A stretch of DNA of 64,000 bases from Haematococcus lacustris (GCA_030144725.1 JASKMD010000003.1:16758147-16822146), one strand, 5' to 3'. Positions 29,080 to 38,855 are shown, counted from the first letter of the stretch. Program-made: numbers and translations. Notes: a model not told the origin generated them from the sequence alone.

Positions 29080-29176
29080 CCTCTGCACCACCCAGACAAC
29101 CACTCACTGCCACCCCTGCCCCTCCTGCTGCCAGCACTGCTGTGGCATCCTGGGCGATGCCTGTGAAATGTGGCAT
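27492..29176 (-). CDS. EamA/drug-metabolite transporter, copy 2
   Basis: Mirror of the left-arm transporter, with exons 27492-27650, 27771-27923, 28166-28277 and 28584 to about 29176. It extends further 5' than copy 1 because there is no gap, adding IAQDATAVLAAGGAGVAVSGCLGGAEAAVSGLL. An acceptor-like TTTCACAG lies just before the GIAQD codons (near 29162), so another upstream exon with the true start is likely. Confidence 0.75.
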
Positions 29177-29329
29177 GCTGGGTGGGGCTCTGCCACACAG
29201 GCCTTACGGCTCACCCCACTACAGCCACATGCTCGGCCTAAAGCATCCACATGCACACTGGCTGCTTTGTGCTACTGCCACACAGGGTCAGGCACATATT
29301 CATCGGTCATAGGTTGCCAAACCCGGTCT

Positions 29330-29660
29330 CCCAAACCTGCACAACAGCCCGGCACAAGAGGAGACCGGAACTGCAATGCGGCATTCAACATGCGATTCGC
29401 TGGGAAGAGCAAGTGGTGCCCACTGTAGCTGTGCTGGTTCTCCAAATCAAATGAAGCCGCCAGCCAAGTGAAGGGAGTAACCTTGCCTGGGCTACGAGTG
29501 ACTGAAAGGACCGCAGGACCGCAGGATTGCCCAGGAGCAGCAGTAGCACCAGCAGGAGGAGCCTATATATGTCACAGCTGTGTGTTCCTTGTCACAAGCT
29601 GCGTCAGCTCACATCTAAGCACGTGCGTCATGCTAACCTGGCTAGTCGCTCCTTGGGGGG
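29330..29660 (+). pseudogene. Fanzor C-terminal relic
   Basis: Encodes GDRNCNAAFNMRFAGKSKWCPL, then after a stop LCWFSKSNEAASQVKGVTLPGLRVTER. This parallels WDCNAALNMQRVGESRWRPLELCYW...YPGLGYKRLRD of the main copy; the RuvC-III Asp is replaced by Asn. The 3' block (CAGCTCACATCTAAGCACG...CATGCTAAC) follows at 29604-29638, then a GGTCAGGC match. It lies just outside the right inverted arm and only 430 bp before the full element. Confidence 0.82.
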
Positions 29661-30090
29661 TCAGGCGAGGTGGGATTCATGGCTGCCAAACTTGAGGCAC
29701 TCGGTCATGCTGCTGTAGGTCAGCATACGTCCAAGAGCTTACATTGGTTGTAAAGGGTTGCCATTGCCTTCAACACTGACCTCCACAGGGCTAGACAGGA
29801 GGCTAGACGAGGGGACGAGGAGAGGCTAGACGGACGCTGTCCTCGAATGACATGCTGGGGGTCACGAATGCAGCCACCAGCCACCCCCCCTCCCACCCCT
29901 CCCACCCCCGCCACCCCCTCCCACCCCCTGGGCTGCTCACCCCTCCTGCTGCCCCCCCCTGGCAGCAGCAGGCAGCTGGTGCTGGTGTCGCCCCTGGGCT
30001 GCTCACCCCTCCTGATGCACGGACAGGATAGACAGGCCCGACAGGGTAAGAAAGGCTAGACAAGCGAGACAGGGCTAGCCAGGCCGGGGG
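29661..30090. other. No gene; a duplicated exon-like piece
   Basis: On the minus strand 29735-29800 encodes LKAMATLYNQCKLLD, matching LRNVAMAALYNQCKNLD at 35260-35320 (minus); both have ACCAATGTAAG at the same place. CTAGACRGG-type and CCACCCCTCCC-type short repeats fill the rest. Confidence 0.5.
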
Positions 30091-30155
30091 TGAGCTCCTC
30101 ATCATGTACGCATGTGTGTAACTGTAGCATCGCAGTTACAGTGCATGTCAGCATG
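30091..30155 (+). repeat. Left flanking direct repeat of Fanzor element
   Basis: Nearly identical to 33084-33147 (one small indel/substitution patch at the CATGTACGCATG / CATTGCGCATG junction). It includes a GTAACTG...CAGTTAC inverted repeat. It may be an unusually long target duplication or a pre-existing repeat. Confidence 0.8.
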
Positions 30156-30164
30156 TCAGCCATG

Positions 30165-30475
30165 CCTCTCCATCACAGGAAAGCCACAGATTGCTATGTA
30201 GTCTACGCCACGCACTGCACATGGCCGTGCGCAGAGTTTGGGCTGGGGCCCTTTGGCGTCTGGCGGGTGGGCATTGACGGCAGTTGGCAGGAGCTGGAGG
30301 ACGGGCGCAGCGCTAAGGTGGGGAGGGGGGTTAGTGCAGGAAGGGCGGCAGGCAGGTGTGGGTGGGCCAAGGCCGCAGCGGAAACCTCTTCGTGTTCAGC
30401 AAGCTGCCCAGCGGCGGCACGTAAGGGCCTAGATCTGACAATGACCTGGGGATGATCTGGAATCTCGCAACTGGG
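30165..30475 (+). other. Conserved 5' region with exon-like frames
   Basis: Encodes FGLGPFGVWRVGIDGSWQELEDGRSAK up to a donor-like GTGGGG. After an acceptor-like GGCCGCAG comes GNLFVFSKLPSGGT and a stop. The second piece is carried by three element copies (here, 52550 and 53190). It may be a captured host exon or an upstream open frame of the element. The family is not recognised. Confidence 0.4.
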
Positions 30476-30714
30476 GAGGGGACGAAAAGACCCTCCATCG
30501 TCGGCTGTCGAAAACCCTAGCAAACGGCTACGGGCCGCATAGCGTCGGGTCACTGTACCCCGCACAAAGGACCCCATGTTGGGGGCTGGTGCTGCGGCTG
30601 TGCCTGGACCCCGGCTGCACCCAGCACTTGTGTATTTTCACACAACCGTGTATTTTTCACGGGAAACCCAAGTTGCTTGAAAAGGCCACCGCCCGTCGCA
30701 CTGCGCGTCGCGTG

Positions 30715-32823
30715 ATGGCTAAGAAGAAGCACAAGAAGGACCCGGGAAAGATTAGAGGAGGCCAACAAGCACCGCCGCCTACTGGGCATGAAGAAGGAAG
30801 GCTCCCTGCAGGACACCCTGCCCCTGCCCTGCCGCATGCGCCATGCAGTGCATGTGTGCCGGTGGCTAGAGCGGTGGCAGCAGCCCCACACCCTACCCGC
30901 ACCAGGGCAGCCAAAGCGCGGCAAGAGGTGTGTGGGTATGGCATCAACGCCCACAGCTCTGAGCTGAAGGCCGCCACCCTGGACAAGGGCCATGTGGCGG
31001 ACCTGATAGAGGAGGCCAACACGCACCGTCGCCTACTGGGCATGAGGCGAGAGGGGCAAGGGCATGGGCAAGAGGCGTGGGGTTGGTCCCCGGACCCTGA
31101 CCTGCCCACCCCCCTTCACCCTCACCCCCATGGCCAGGGTGGGGGTGCATTTCATCAAGGTGGACAGCAGGGTGCTGCATGGGGTGTGCAGGCAGCTGGG
31201 CCTGACCAAGGAAACCCGGGAAGCATTCAACTCAGAGCCAGCACTGAGCCATCACTGGGCCAGGTGGTTCAACACCAACAAGCTTCGCAACAAGGAGTTT
31301 GCTTTCGAGAGGTTGGTGGACACAGATGGTGTCAGCGTGTGCGTGCACTACACGCGCCCCCTTCCCCCTCCTCCAGCCCCACCTCCAGCTGTCAGCAGCA
31401 GCAGCACCAGCAGCCGCCCAAGTGCAGCAGCAGCAGCGGCCCATGCAGTGGGGCTCCCACACATAGGCAAGGGCAGTAGCTGAGATGCGTGAGTTTGTGT
31501 TTGACCCAGACACACAGATTGGGGTGGGCATCGACCCCGGCGTCACCCAGGCAGTCAGCGCAGCCTCTGGGGTGTGGGATCTGCAGTCAGGCCAGCTGAT
31601 GGCAGACCAGCTGCGCCGGTGGAAGCTGACCAAGGGCCAGGTGAAGCATGACAGCGGCCTGAACAATGCCCGCCGTGACACAGAGCGGTGGCTAGCCCCG
31701 ATCAAGCCCCACCTCCAGCACCTGGCAGCAGCAAGCTCAGCCGGCACCTCCCTGGAGGCCAACCAGAAGCACATCACCGTCACCCTGGCCACCTGGGATG
31801 CGGTGTGGGAGGTGTACCTGGACCCCAAGTGGGCACGGCAGCGGCTGAGGCTGTACGGAGCCCAGGACCGGGCGCTTGAGCAGTTCTTCAACAAGGTGAG
31901 GTTGGGTGGGTGGGTAGGTGTGTGGGAGGGAGGGTAAGGTGGGCACTGGGTGGTGGTGGGTTGGGCATGAAGTGAAAGAGTACTTGATTGTGCCATGCCT
32001 AACCGTGTGCCACCATGTCAGCCACCATGTATGTGCCTTGTGTGCATGGCTGCAGCTGGAGGAGGAGATGGCTGAGCTGTCCATGAAGCGCCACAATCAT
32101 GCCAAGCAGCTGGTGCTGTTCTTTGGTGCAGCTACCATTGGCACTGGGGGTGGGTGGGGTGCTGACGCGGTGCTGCGAGCCTGCCGCAAGGTGGTGTGCA
32201 GGCCTAGGGGCCCAGACCAGCTGCGAGGCAGGGTGGTGCTTGTGGATGAGCACCGCACCAGCCGGGTCAGCTCAGCAGTGAATGGCCAGCAGCCCTGTGA
32301 GGAGGAGCTGGACAAACTCAGTGCCACAAGGCCTGCAGGCTGGAAGCCACCAGCAGGGCAGGTGGAACAGCGCCTGGTGCGCCCAGCCTGGAGCCAGGAG
32401 CGTGGCCAGCCAGTGCGGGGCCTGATGTGGTGCCCAGTAGTGCCCCCCCGCAAGCCCCCACAGGCCCCACGCAGCAGCCAGGCAGCCACACAGCCAGCAG
32501 CCTCAGAGCCAGGGCCCAGCACTCCCCCTCCAGCCAAGCGCAGCAAGCCGGCAGCTGAGCCCACCAAGGGCAAGGGCAAGGGCAAGGCTGCCAAGGCCAA
32601 GCCGGTTCCACAGCCAGGCAGGTGGCTGGACTGGGACTGCAATGCAGCGCTGAACATGCAGCGCGTTGGGGAGAGCAGGTGGCGCCCGCTGGAGCTGTGC
32701 TACTGGCCGGACCAGGGAGCTCTGCCAGCCAAAGGCAAGGAGTACCCTGGCCTGGGGTACAAGCGTCTGCGAGACAAGCCACCCAAGGCCCAGGAGCAGC
32801 AGCAGCCTGCTGAGGCACAGTAA
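30715..32823 (+). CDS. Fanzor: RNA-guided nuclease (TnpB family)
   Basis: Multi-exon gene. The N-terminal part includes EEANKHRRLLGMKKEG (~30753), a duplicated EEANTHRRLLGMRREG (~31010), then FTLTPMARVGVHFIKVD and FAFERLVDTDGVSVCVHYTRP, matching the pre-RuvC 'TDG' region of Fanzor/TnpB proteins. RuvC-I is in VGIDPGVTQAV (exon ~31477-31895). After a GT-AG intron (31896-32055) come LVLFFGAATIG, RuvC-II in VVLVDEHRTSRVSS, RGLMWC, and RuvC-III in DWDCNAALNM, ending at TAA 32821-32823. All three acidic residues are present. The usual CxxC pairs of the zinc ribbon are largely missing (RVSSAV instead of a Cys pair), and N-terminal exons need frame changes I cannot resolve. Family knowledge: Fanzors cut DNA using an RNA encoded at the element's 3' end. 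Activity of this copy is uncertain. Confidence 0.88.
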
Positions 32824-32850
32824 TGTGTGCCCCCTTTGTTGAGCTGTCAT

Positions 32851-33060
32851 CAGCTCACAATCAGTGCATGCATTGTCATGCCAACTCTACACGTTGCCCT
32901 CGTGGTCAGGCAATAGTGTAGGTGGTAGGCGGCTCATGGGCCATGTGCACTGGGTTTACTCCACACAGCCCAATAACACTGTTTGAGTCGGATCTAGCTA
33001 GTGGCTGCTAGTGGCTGCTAGTGGCTGCTAGTAGGTACTTCTGATCCGGCTCAAATGGAG
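32851..33060 (+). ncRNA. Candidate guide-RNA scaffold / 3' end
   Basis: Directly follows the Fanzor stop. Block 1 (CAGCTCACAATCAGTGCATG...CATGCCAAC, 32851-32885) recurs behind the relics at 13.5, 16.3, 29.6 and 40.4 kb. Block 2 (GGTCAGGCAATAGTGTAGGTGG) recurs at 13.4 and 57.0 kb. A 12-bp stem, TTGAGTCGGATC (32983-32994) with GATCCGGCTCAA (33043-33054), pairs fully if one U-G wobble is allowed, and both arms are kept at 57121-57172 although the loop there has fewer GTGGCTGCTA units. In TnpB/Fanzor systems the guide RNA comes from this location. That assignment is inference; a cis-acting transposon end is the alternative. Confidence 0.5.
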
Positions 33061-33083
33061 GCCCTAGTGAGGGACAAGGGGGC

Positions 33084-33147
33084 TGAGCTCCTCATCATTG
33101 CGCATGTGTGTAACTGTAGCATCGCAGTTACAGTGCATGTCAGCATG
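33084..33147 (+). repeat. Right flanking direct repeat of Fanzor element
   Basis: Partner of 30091-30155. It ends 50 bp before the MED31 start codon, so it forms part of the MED31 5' flank. Confidence 0.8.
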
Positions 33148-33196
33148 TTGCGCAAGCAGTTGGTAAGGCGTACTGTTGGTGGCGTCGTGGGCTACC

Positions 33197-33776
33197 ATGC
33201 CCCCAAAACCCGTTGGCGGGTGTGACGACGCGCAACGCTTTGCAATAGAGCTTGAGTTTGTGCAGTGTCTATCCAACCCGCACTACTTGACTTGTAAGCA
33301 GCCGGGCGCCCGCGCCATGGCCTTCTTTGCAGTGTCTGAGAGCACTCGCTGTGCACAGGGCTGGCGCAAAACAACTTTTTCAGCGACCCAGCTTTTGTTG
33401 CATACTTAGACTACTTGAAGTACTGGCAGCAGCCATCCTATGCCAAGTACATCCAGTGAGTGTCATGATCGGTTGCATGTGTTGCCAGTGAGCACCCAGC
33501 TGCTATGTTCATGCGTGAGTAGATGCACCTTGGTGACCTGCCCAGGTACCCACACTGCCTCTTCTTCCTGACCCTGCTTCAAAACCCTGACTTTTGCAAG
33601 GAGCTGTCCCGTAGCACTGCAGCGGTGCGTGTCACACAGCAAACTCCAGGGCTGGCGTGCATGAGGTGCGCACATTATGCTGCGAGGTCTGAGCCGCTGT
33701 GGTGTGGGCGGGCTGTTTGCAGGAGTTCATCCACACCCAGCAGTTCCGCTTCTGGCAGCACTGTGGAACACAGTGA
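33197..33776 (+). CDS. Mediator subunit 31 (MED31/SOH1)
   Basis: Exons 33197-33293, 33359-33455, 33546-33624 and 33723-33776 splice in phase to 108 residues, a usual size for MED31. Conserved segments are RFAIELEFVQCLSNPHYL, LAQNNFFSDPAFVAYLDYLKYWQQPSYAKYI, YPHCLFFLTLLQNPDF and FIHTQQFRFWQHC. MED31 sits in the middle module of Mediator, which bridges activators and RNA polymerase II. The ATG at 33197 fits the family N-terminus. The Fanzor element ends only about 110 bp upstream, so it now forms most of the upstream region. Confidence 0.96.
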
Positions 33777-35199
33777 CGGCATGCGGCTGCGCTCTATGCA
33801 TGGCCCTTACCATGACCGTGCTCATGCCCAAACCATGACGTCCTGCCTGCCTGCCAAGGAGCGGCAAGGTGGCTGAGGCCCCTACCTCATCCTGGGCAGC
33901 ACACACTCCCTCCATGGTCCCTTCTTTGCTGCGCTGGGAAGTGGGGCTCATGAGGTCCACATTGGCTGTGTGGCTATCGGCAGTGCTATCACGGGGTCAG
34001 GCTTGTGTCATGACGCATCCATGCTGTAGCGCTGAGGTTGACTGCGCCATTGTCAGGCCACTGGTCTGCTGCAGGATTCAAGCATGGGGATGGCATTGGC
34101 TTTGTTCACACCTGGCATCACACCTGCTGGACAGCCAGGGTTCAGCAGAAGTTTGCATGAGCATGACCAGGTTCAAGTTAGGCAATAGTGGTTAGGGGTG
34201 GGAAAATGAGGGGGGTTCTTTCATTGACAGCACATGCACTAGGTGCACAAAGGGGTAGTGGATGATGCCAGGCATCTCAACTTATTGAGTGCACTGCCAC
34301 GGCCACCATCAGGGAGCAGTCGAAGGTTGTCATGACTACCACCGGAAAACAAATGACAGCTTGCAAGCCTCTTTGCCAGGACTTTGCAGCCCTGGGGATC
34401 TATCCTTGCTTCAGCACTCGCCCATGTGCATCCATGTTGCCACCCATGTGCTCAAGTGTCTTTCTTACACAAGTGATGACAGCTACATAGAAAAACACTG
34501 ACATGAAAGGATTGTTGACATGCATGGTAAGCAAAGAATACGAATGCAACATACAACATGTGCAAGAAGATGCAAGCTAGTAGCTATTAGCTATTATAGG
34601 CTCTATTCTCTGCGCTTCCTTCTCACATTGTCAGCCTAGGCGGCAGCTTTGGGGGCAGCTTGGGAGTGCCAGTGTGGGCTCCCTGAGGTATGGATTCATG
34701 ACCCCAGCCCACCCTGCCCCCTCCCAAGCCCAACCAGGCCTCTGCCAGCTCCTCAGCTTGCGCAGCGGGTCGCAGGGGACACCAGCGTTGCCGGGCATGA
34801 CCCTGTCACAAGCAAGGCACGTCAGTACATGGCCAGCATGATGGTGAGTACGTGGGCCAGCAACCACATCAGGGGATCTTAGCAGCCCGCTGTGACCCAC
34901 CTTCCCCCTATCTATAACATGCTATGCCCTTTCTATACCTTTTATATATCTTTCCTTACATCGCTACAGTATGTGTATTTAAGTATAGTTTCAGTATAAA
35001 ATTTGTACAAAAGTTCATATATTTTTATATGTATTCATATTACCATCCCCTGGTCTGTTTAACCCTTGGACTGGGTGCTACACTTGCTGGCACGGAGCCG
35101 AGCAGCAACGCACCAGTGTGCTTGTTGACGTCCATGTATGTGCACTGAGTTGACACCGCTGACGTCCCTGCATGCATCCGCACAGCCATCAGCCACAGC
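33777..35199. other. Intergenic; AT-rich patch 34910-35045
   Basis: No gene recognised, though GDTSVAGHDPVTSKARQYMASMM followed by GTGAGT (34775-34850) could be an exon. 34910-35045 is strikingly AT-rich (TATATATC, TATATTTTTATATG) against the GC-rich surroundings. Confidence 0.4.
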
Positions 35200-36081
35200 A
35201 GGCTCCTTGCTCCTGCTCTGTGGCTAAACCACACTCCTCATGCCATGCAGGGTCCAGGTTCTTACATTGGTTGTACAGAGCTGCCATTGCAACGTTGCGC
35301 AACTTGGGCTCAGCATCCATGCAAGCACAAGTCTGCGGAAAGGAGCACACACCCAACACATGCCAAGGAGGGCTGTCAGCACCTGCTGCCGCCTTTGACA
35401 GCAAGAGAAGTCTGGTGGAGCTTGCTTCCTGATAGCCTGCTGCACTGCCACTGCTGCCCCGCTGTGGCTGCCCTTCCCGCTGCTGCTGCTGCTGTTGCCC
35501 TTTCCGCTGCTGCTAGCCTTGCCGCTGCTGCTGCCGCTGCCGCTGTTGCTGCCCTTACCGCTGCTGGGGCTGCTGCTGCTGCCTTTCCTGCTGCTGCAGC
35601 CAGGACTGCCAGGTGAGTTAGGGCTCTGCGACCCGCCTGGCCTACCTGTGCCACATAGGCGCAGCTGGCCCGGCAGCACTGGGGGTCCACCAGCAGGTTG
35701 CTGACCACACGCCCAAACATGTTGCTCAGCACCACAGTCATCACTGAAGCGCGGGTCCTCAACGCGTCTGCAGTCCAGCTGGGGGAGTCCTGAAGGCAGC
35801 CAGCTGGGCAGGTGGGCAGCCAGCTGGGCAGGTGGGCAGCCAGGCAACCTGGCACCCACTAATGTCCCCCATTCACTGCAGCCACTGCAGGCAGCTGCTG
35901 GGCAGGTGGGCGAACGAGGCAGCATACCAGCCCAATGTACCTCCAACATCATGCACATGTTTGAACTTGTTGTTCCCGCCCACATCCACATGGGCTGCTG
36001 GCGGTCACGAGCAGGACAGCAGCAAGGGCAGTGTACATGACTAGGTGCGCATTCAAACCTAAACACAGGTAAGAAGGGCAA
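35200..36081 (-). CDS. Possible Cys-containing multi-exon gene
   Basis: Minus-strand segments with plausible splice sites: CMDAEPKLRNVAMAALYNQCKNLDPAWHEEC after an acceptor TTTCCGCAG (near 35340), and DCRRVEDPRFSDDC or its alternative frame upstream of a GCACAG|GTAGG donor (near 35645). Between them is a (Ser/Gly/Lys)-coding GGCAGCAGC repeat (35470-35610). The spaced Cys and 'DPRFSDDC' vaguely recall Cys-rich GLG1-type repeats, but I cannot confirm this. It could be a pseudogene. Confidence 0.3.
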
Positions 36082-36095
36082 GCTGTGAACATATG
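35985..36095 (+). repeat. Dispersed repeat, copy 1
   Basis: GAGCAGGACAGCAGCAAGGGCAGTG...GGTAAGAAGGGCAAGCTGTGAA matches 38425-38520 in the same orientation. Confidence 0.75.
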
Positions 36096-36302
36096 ACAGA
36101 TGAACAGAGCTACTGACTAGTTGGGCGCTGGGTGTTGCTGCCCCTGATGGTCAATAGCTTAGTGGTATAGGTCAGCAGCAGTAGCAATGCTAAGCAGCCA
36201 AACCAGGCTGATGATCACAATCATGCACAACCATCACCAACATTGTGGTGGCTGTTGTGCGCATGACACTGCTGCTGCTGATGGCTTCAACTGCTCAGGT
36301 TG

Positions 36303-37499
36303 TCAGCCGTCTGGCTGCTTGGCCGCCTTCAGTTTGTAAGGGCGGGTGGGATTCGTGGCTTTGTGGGTTGTGGGTGTTGTGAGGAGCGAAGAGTAACGCA
36401 CCCAGCTCACACTATCCGTCGACATGTTGAGACGAGCCATGGCAAACTTTAGCTCCGGGCCACAATTGCTGTCAATGCTGCGAGCAGCTGTGGCGCACAC
36501 CTCCTCCCACACGGCGGCTGATGAGCAACCTGGGCAGCACAGCCACATAGACACCCTTGACAGCCTTGGCGGTAGGACAACTCCTGGCAGGATTGCCCCT
36601 GGCTCAGGGCAGCATTGGTCAGTGCGTTGGCTCAAGGCAACATTGGCCATTGTTTGCCACAGCCATGCACCATACACGTCCTCAGGTGTCCGACCCGTGC
36701 AGGCCATGGAGCTGCATGTCTGCGGCACCCAGACCCTTGGCGACAGTGCATGGAACTGCGTTCTATGACGCGACCAGTGGGCTATGCAGTGTGCGCCTCG
36801 CCCACCCACCCACCGAAGAGCAAGAAGGCCGAAAAGAGTGCAGCCGGAAAGTGACCTCGGATCATGGGGAATGCGAGTTGTTTTGCGCAGCCTGTATAGT
36901 TTCGCGGGGGCGTGGGGTTTTGTTCGGAACAGGTGACAAAAGTGACGGGTTCAGAGTTTGCCTCAGCTTCCGAGCCTGATGCCGCAGCTTCACCGTTGCT
37001 TCGCCAGCCCGTGCCGTGCTTGTGCTTCTCCGTTTCTCTGTGATGCTTGTACCGGCATCAGCTCCATCGGCTGTGGTGACATTCCAGCCGTGCGACCCAC
37101 CACCCAAACCGTATCATGCCGTAAAGGCCCCGTATGTCAATGAAGACATGCCGAGCCTGGCACTTGCTGGTGGGGGTGTGGGCATAGGGTGTGGGGGCCC
37201 GGGGGGGCCTGAGCAACAGCCCATGGCTGATTAGCTCAGCCTGCTGCCAGGGCACCATATCCAGCTGCCAGGCTGCCATGGCTGCCTCCATCTCTCTGGT
37301 GGTGTGCACCGCATGGCGCAACAACCGGCCCCGGTTGGCTGGGTGCTCCACCCAGTCATCAATTACCCGCTCCCCCTCTTCAAGCCCCAGCAGGCCCTGC
37401 TGCAAACCCACCTCAGCCTGCATGGCTGCAGTCGTCACCACCCCACCCTCCTCCAACAGCCAGCTGATGTCCAACCCACACACCATGCAGCGCACATAG
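36303..37499 (-). other. Two unassigned minus-strand frames
   Basis: 36303-36809 encodes VWEEVCATAARSIDSNCGPELKFAMARLNMSTDSVSWVRYSSLL before a stop. 37058-37495 encodes MRCMVCGLDISWLLEEGG and an acidic helix-like stretch. Composition looks coding, but no domain is recognised; they might be pieces of one gene or of a mobile element. Confidence 0.25.
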
Positions 37500-38184
37500 G
37501 TGCACTGCCGCTTTGACCAGGCTGGCAGGTGCCCACCTCAACCCCCTCAACCCCCTAAACCCAAATCTGCGCTAGTGTTCGTGAGTGCCCAGTAGGACCT
37601 TTGCTCCGGCCAGGGACTCTGACTTCTTGAGCCTGTCAGCGAAGAGGAGTGTGAGCATGTTGCTAAAAGCTGTCTCCAACTGCTTGCCGACGTGGTCCAC
37701 CATCCAGCTGTGCACAGAAGCCAATTTACAGTTATGGTAGTACAGGACAGGAGTGCAACTGCCTATGCAGTGTGGGTGGCCGGGAATAGCACGCACTTGA
37801 GCATCTCTACTCCTTTACCCAAGCTTCACCCAAGCTCTACTTCTTCACATGGCTGCCGCCGGGCAACATCGTAGAGCAAGCATCGGCCATGAACAGTGTG
37901 CCTACTCTTGAGCTGTGTGGGACACAGTGATGCCATGTTGGTGCCGCCACAACATTACAATCGGTCTTGCGCACATCACCACAATACACCATGACCATAG
38001 CTGCAAGCTTCACAAAACGCATCCACGCCTGACACATGTTGCATGTGGCATGTACAGGCATCTAAAATCAGGCACACGGATAGATAGAAACGCGTCATAC
38101 AGGAAATATACATGAAGCGAAGCCTCTTATGCCAAAGAGTGAGGCAAAGTGTAGCTAGCCCCAGGCCCCACAGACCCCTAATGT

Positions 38185-38335
38185 TTTGGGTACTCGTATC
38201 CATTCACCGACCATCCCTCTTGCCACCCTCAGCTTTGGGCACCAGCGGTGCATGGATTTCACGTTCCCCATGAGAGGAATGCAGACGCCCCTGCAGCTGA
38301 GCCACTGAGCTACAGCTCCGCGGCTGTGTGTGAGG
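38185..38335 (-). repeat. tRNA-derived SINE-like element
   Basis: On the minus strand GAGCTGTAGCTCAGTGGCTC contains a good tRNA A box (TAGCTCAGTGG). It is followed about 35 nt later by a degenerate B box (GGAACGTGAAATCC), then GGTGGCAAGAGGGATGGTCGG. The 3' part is shared with 57765-57850 (minus). It does not fold as a complete tRNA. Confidence 0.5.
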
Positions 38336-38424
38336 TAGCTCACAACTCTGTCTTTTGAAGGGCTTCTTGCAGCCGTTTGATCTCGTACCTGGCAGCCATG
38401 GGCATTGGCAGGGCATGGCCGCTG

Positions 38425-38520
38425 GTGGTCATGAGCAGGACAGCAGCAAGGGCAGTGTGCAGTATGAAGCATGCCCTTTAACATAAACAGTGGTAAGAAG
38501 GGCAAGCTGTGAATATATGG
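38425..38520 (+). repeat. Dispersed repeat, copy 2
   Basis: Partner of 35985-36095; the shared segments bracket slightly different middles. Confidence 0.75.
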
Positions 38521-38576
38521 TGGTGAAACACTTGCCAACAGCGTTTTCACCAAATACTGCTGACTGTGCTGCACTG

Positions 38577-38855
38577 TTACCGCAGCCATGACTCCTGGCC
38601 TGACCCAGCATTGCTTTCCTCCCATTCACTCTTACGACCCTGACCATGCCTGGCATGACAACACCGTGCAGCAGGCAGCAGGTTCCCTCCCCTCAGCAGC
38701 CAGGCATGGCATGCAGTAGCCCACCTCAGCGCGTTGCGTCGCCGCCATTGCAGCTCTTTCAGCACATCGTACACAGGGTCCTGCCCTTTCACCACCCTGT
38801 ACATGCAGCAGCCAGTGCAGTTGGACAACTCAGGGGAGAAGGTGGGCATGCCCAT
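38577..38855 (-). other. Exon-like frame, unassigned
   Basis: Encodes FSPELSNCTGCCMYRVVKGQDPVYDVLKELQWRRRNALRW up to a GTGGGC donor-like site. It reads like a genuine exon, but the gene is not recognised and neighbouring exons were not found. Confidence 0.3.

Larger units (their letters stand above)
30156..33083 (+). mobile_element. Fanzor-carrying transposable element
   Basis: About 2.9 kb between 64/65-bp direct repeats. Its extent is supported by other copies: the 5' region (30340-30620) recurs at 52494-52604 and 53183-53378, and the 3' end (32896-33083, ending GAGGGACAAGGGGG) recurs at 57034-57204 and 53378-53407. In the 53-kb copy both ends are fused around a deletion and flanked by a target duplication, which shows that they belong to one mobilised unit. 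No clear TIRs are visible and no second transposase is recognised, so the mobilising enzyme is unknown. Confidence 0.75.
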
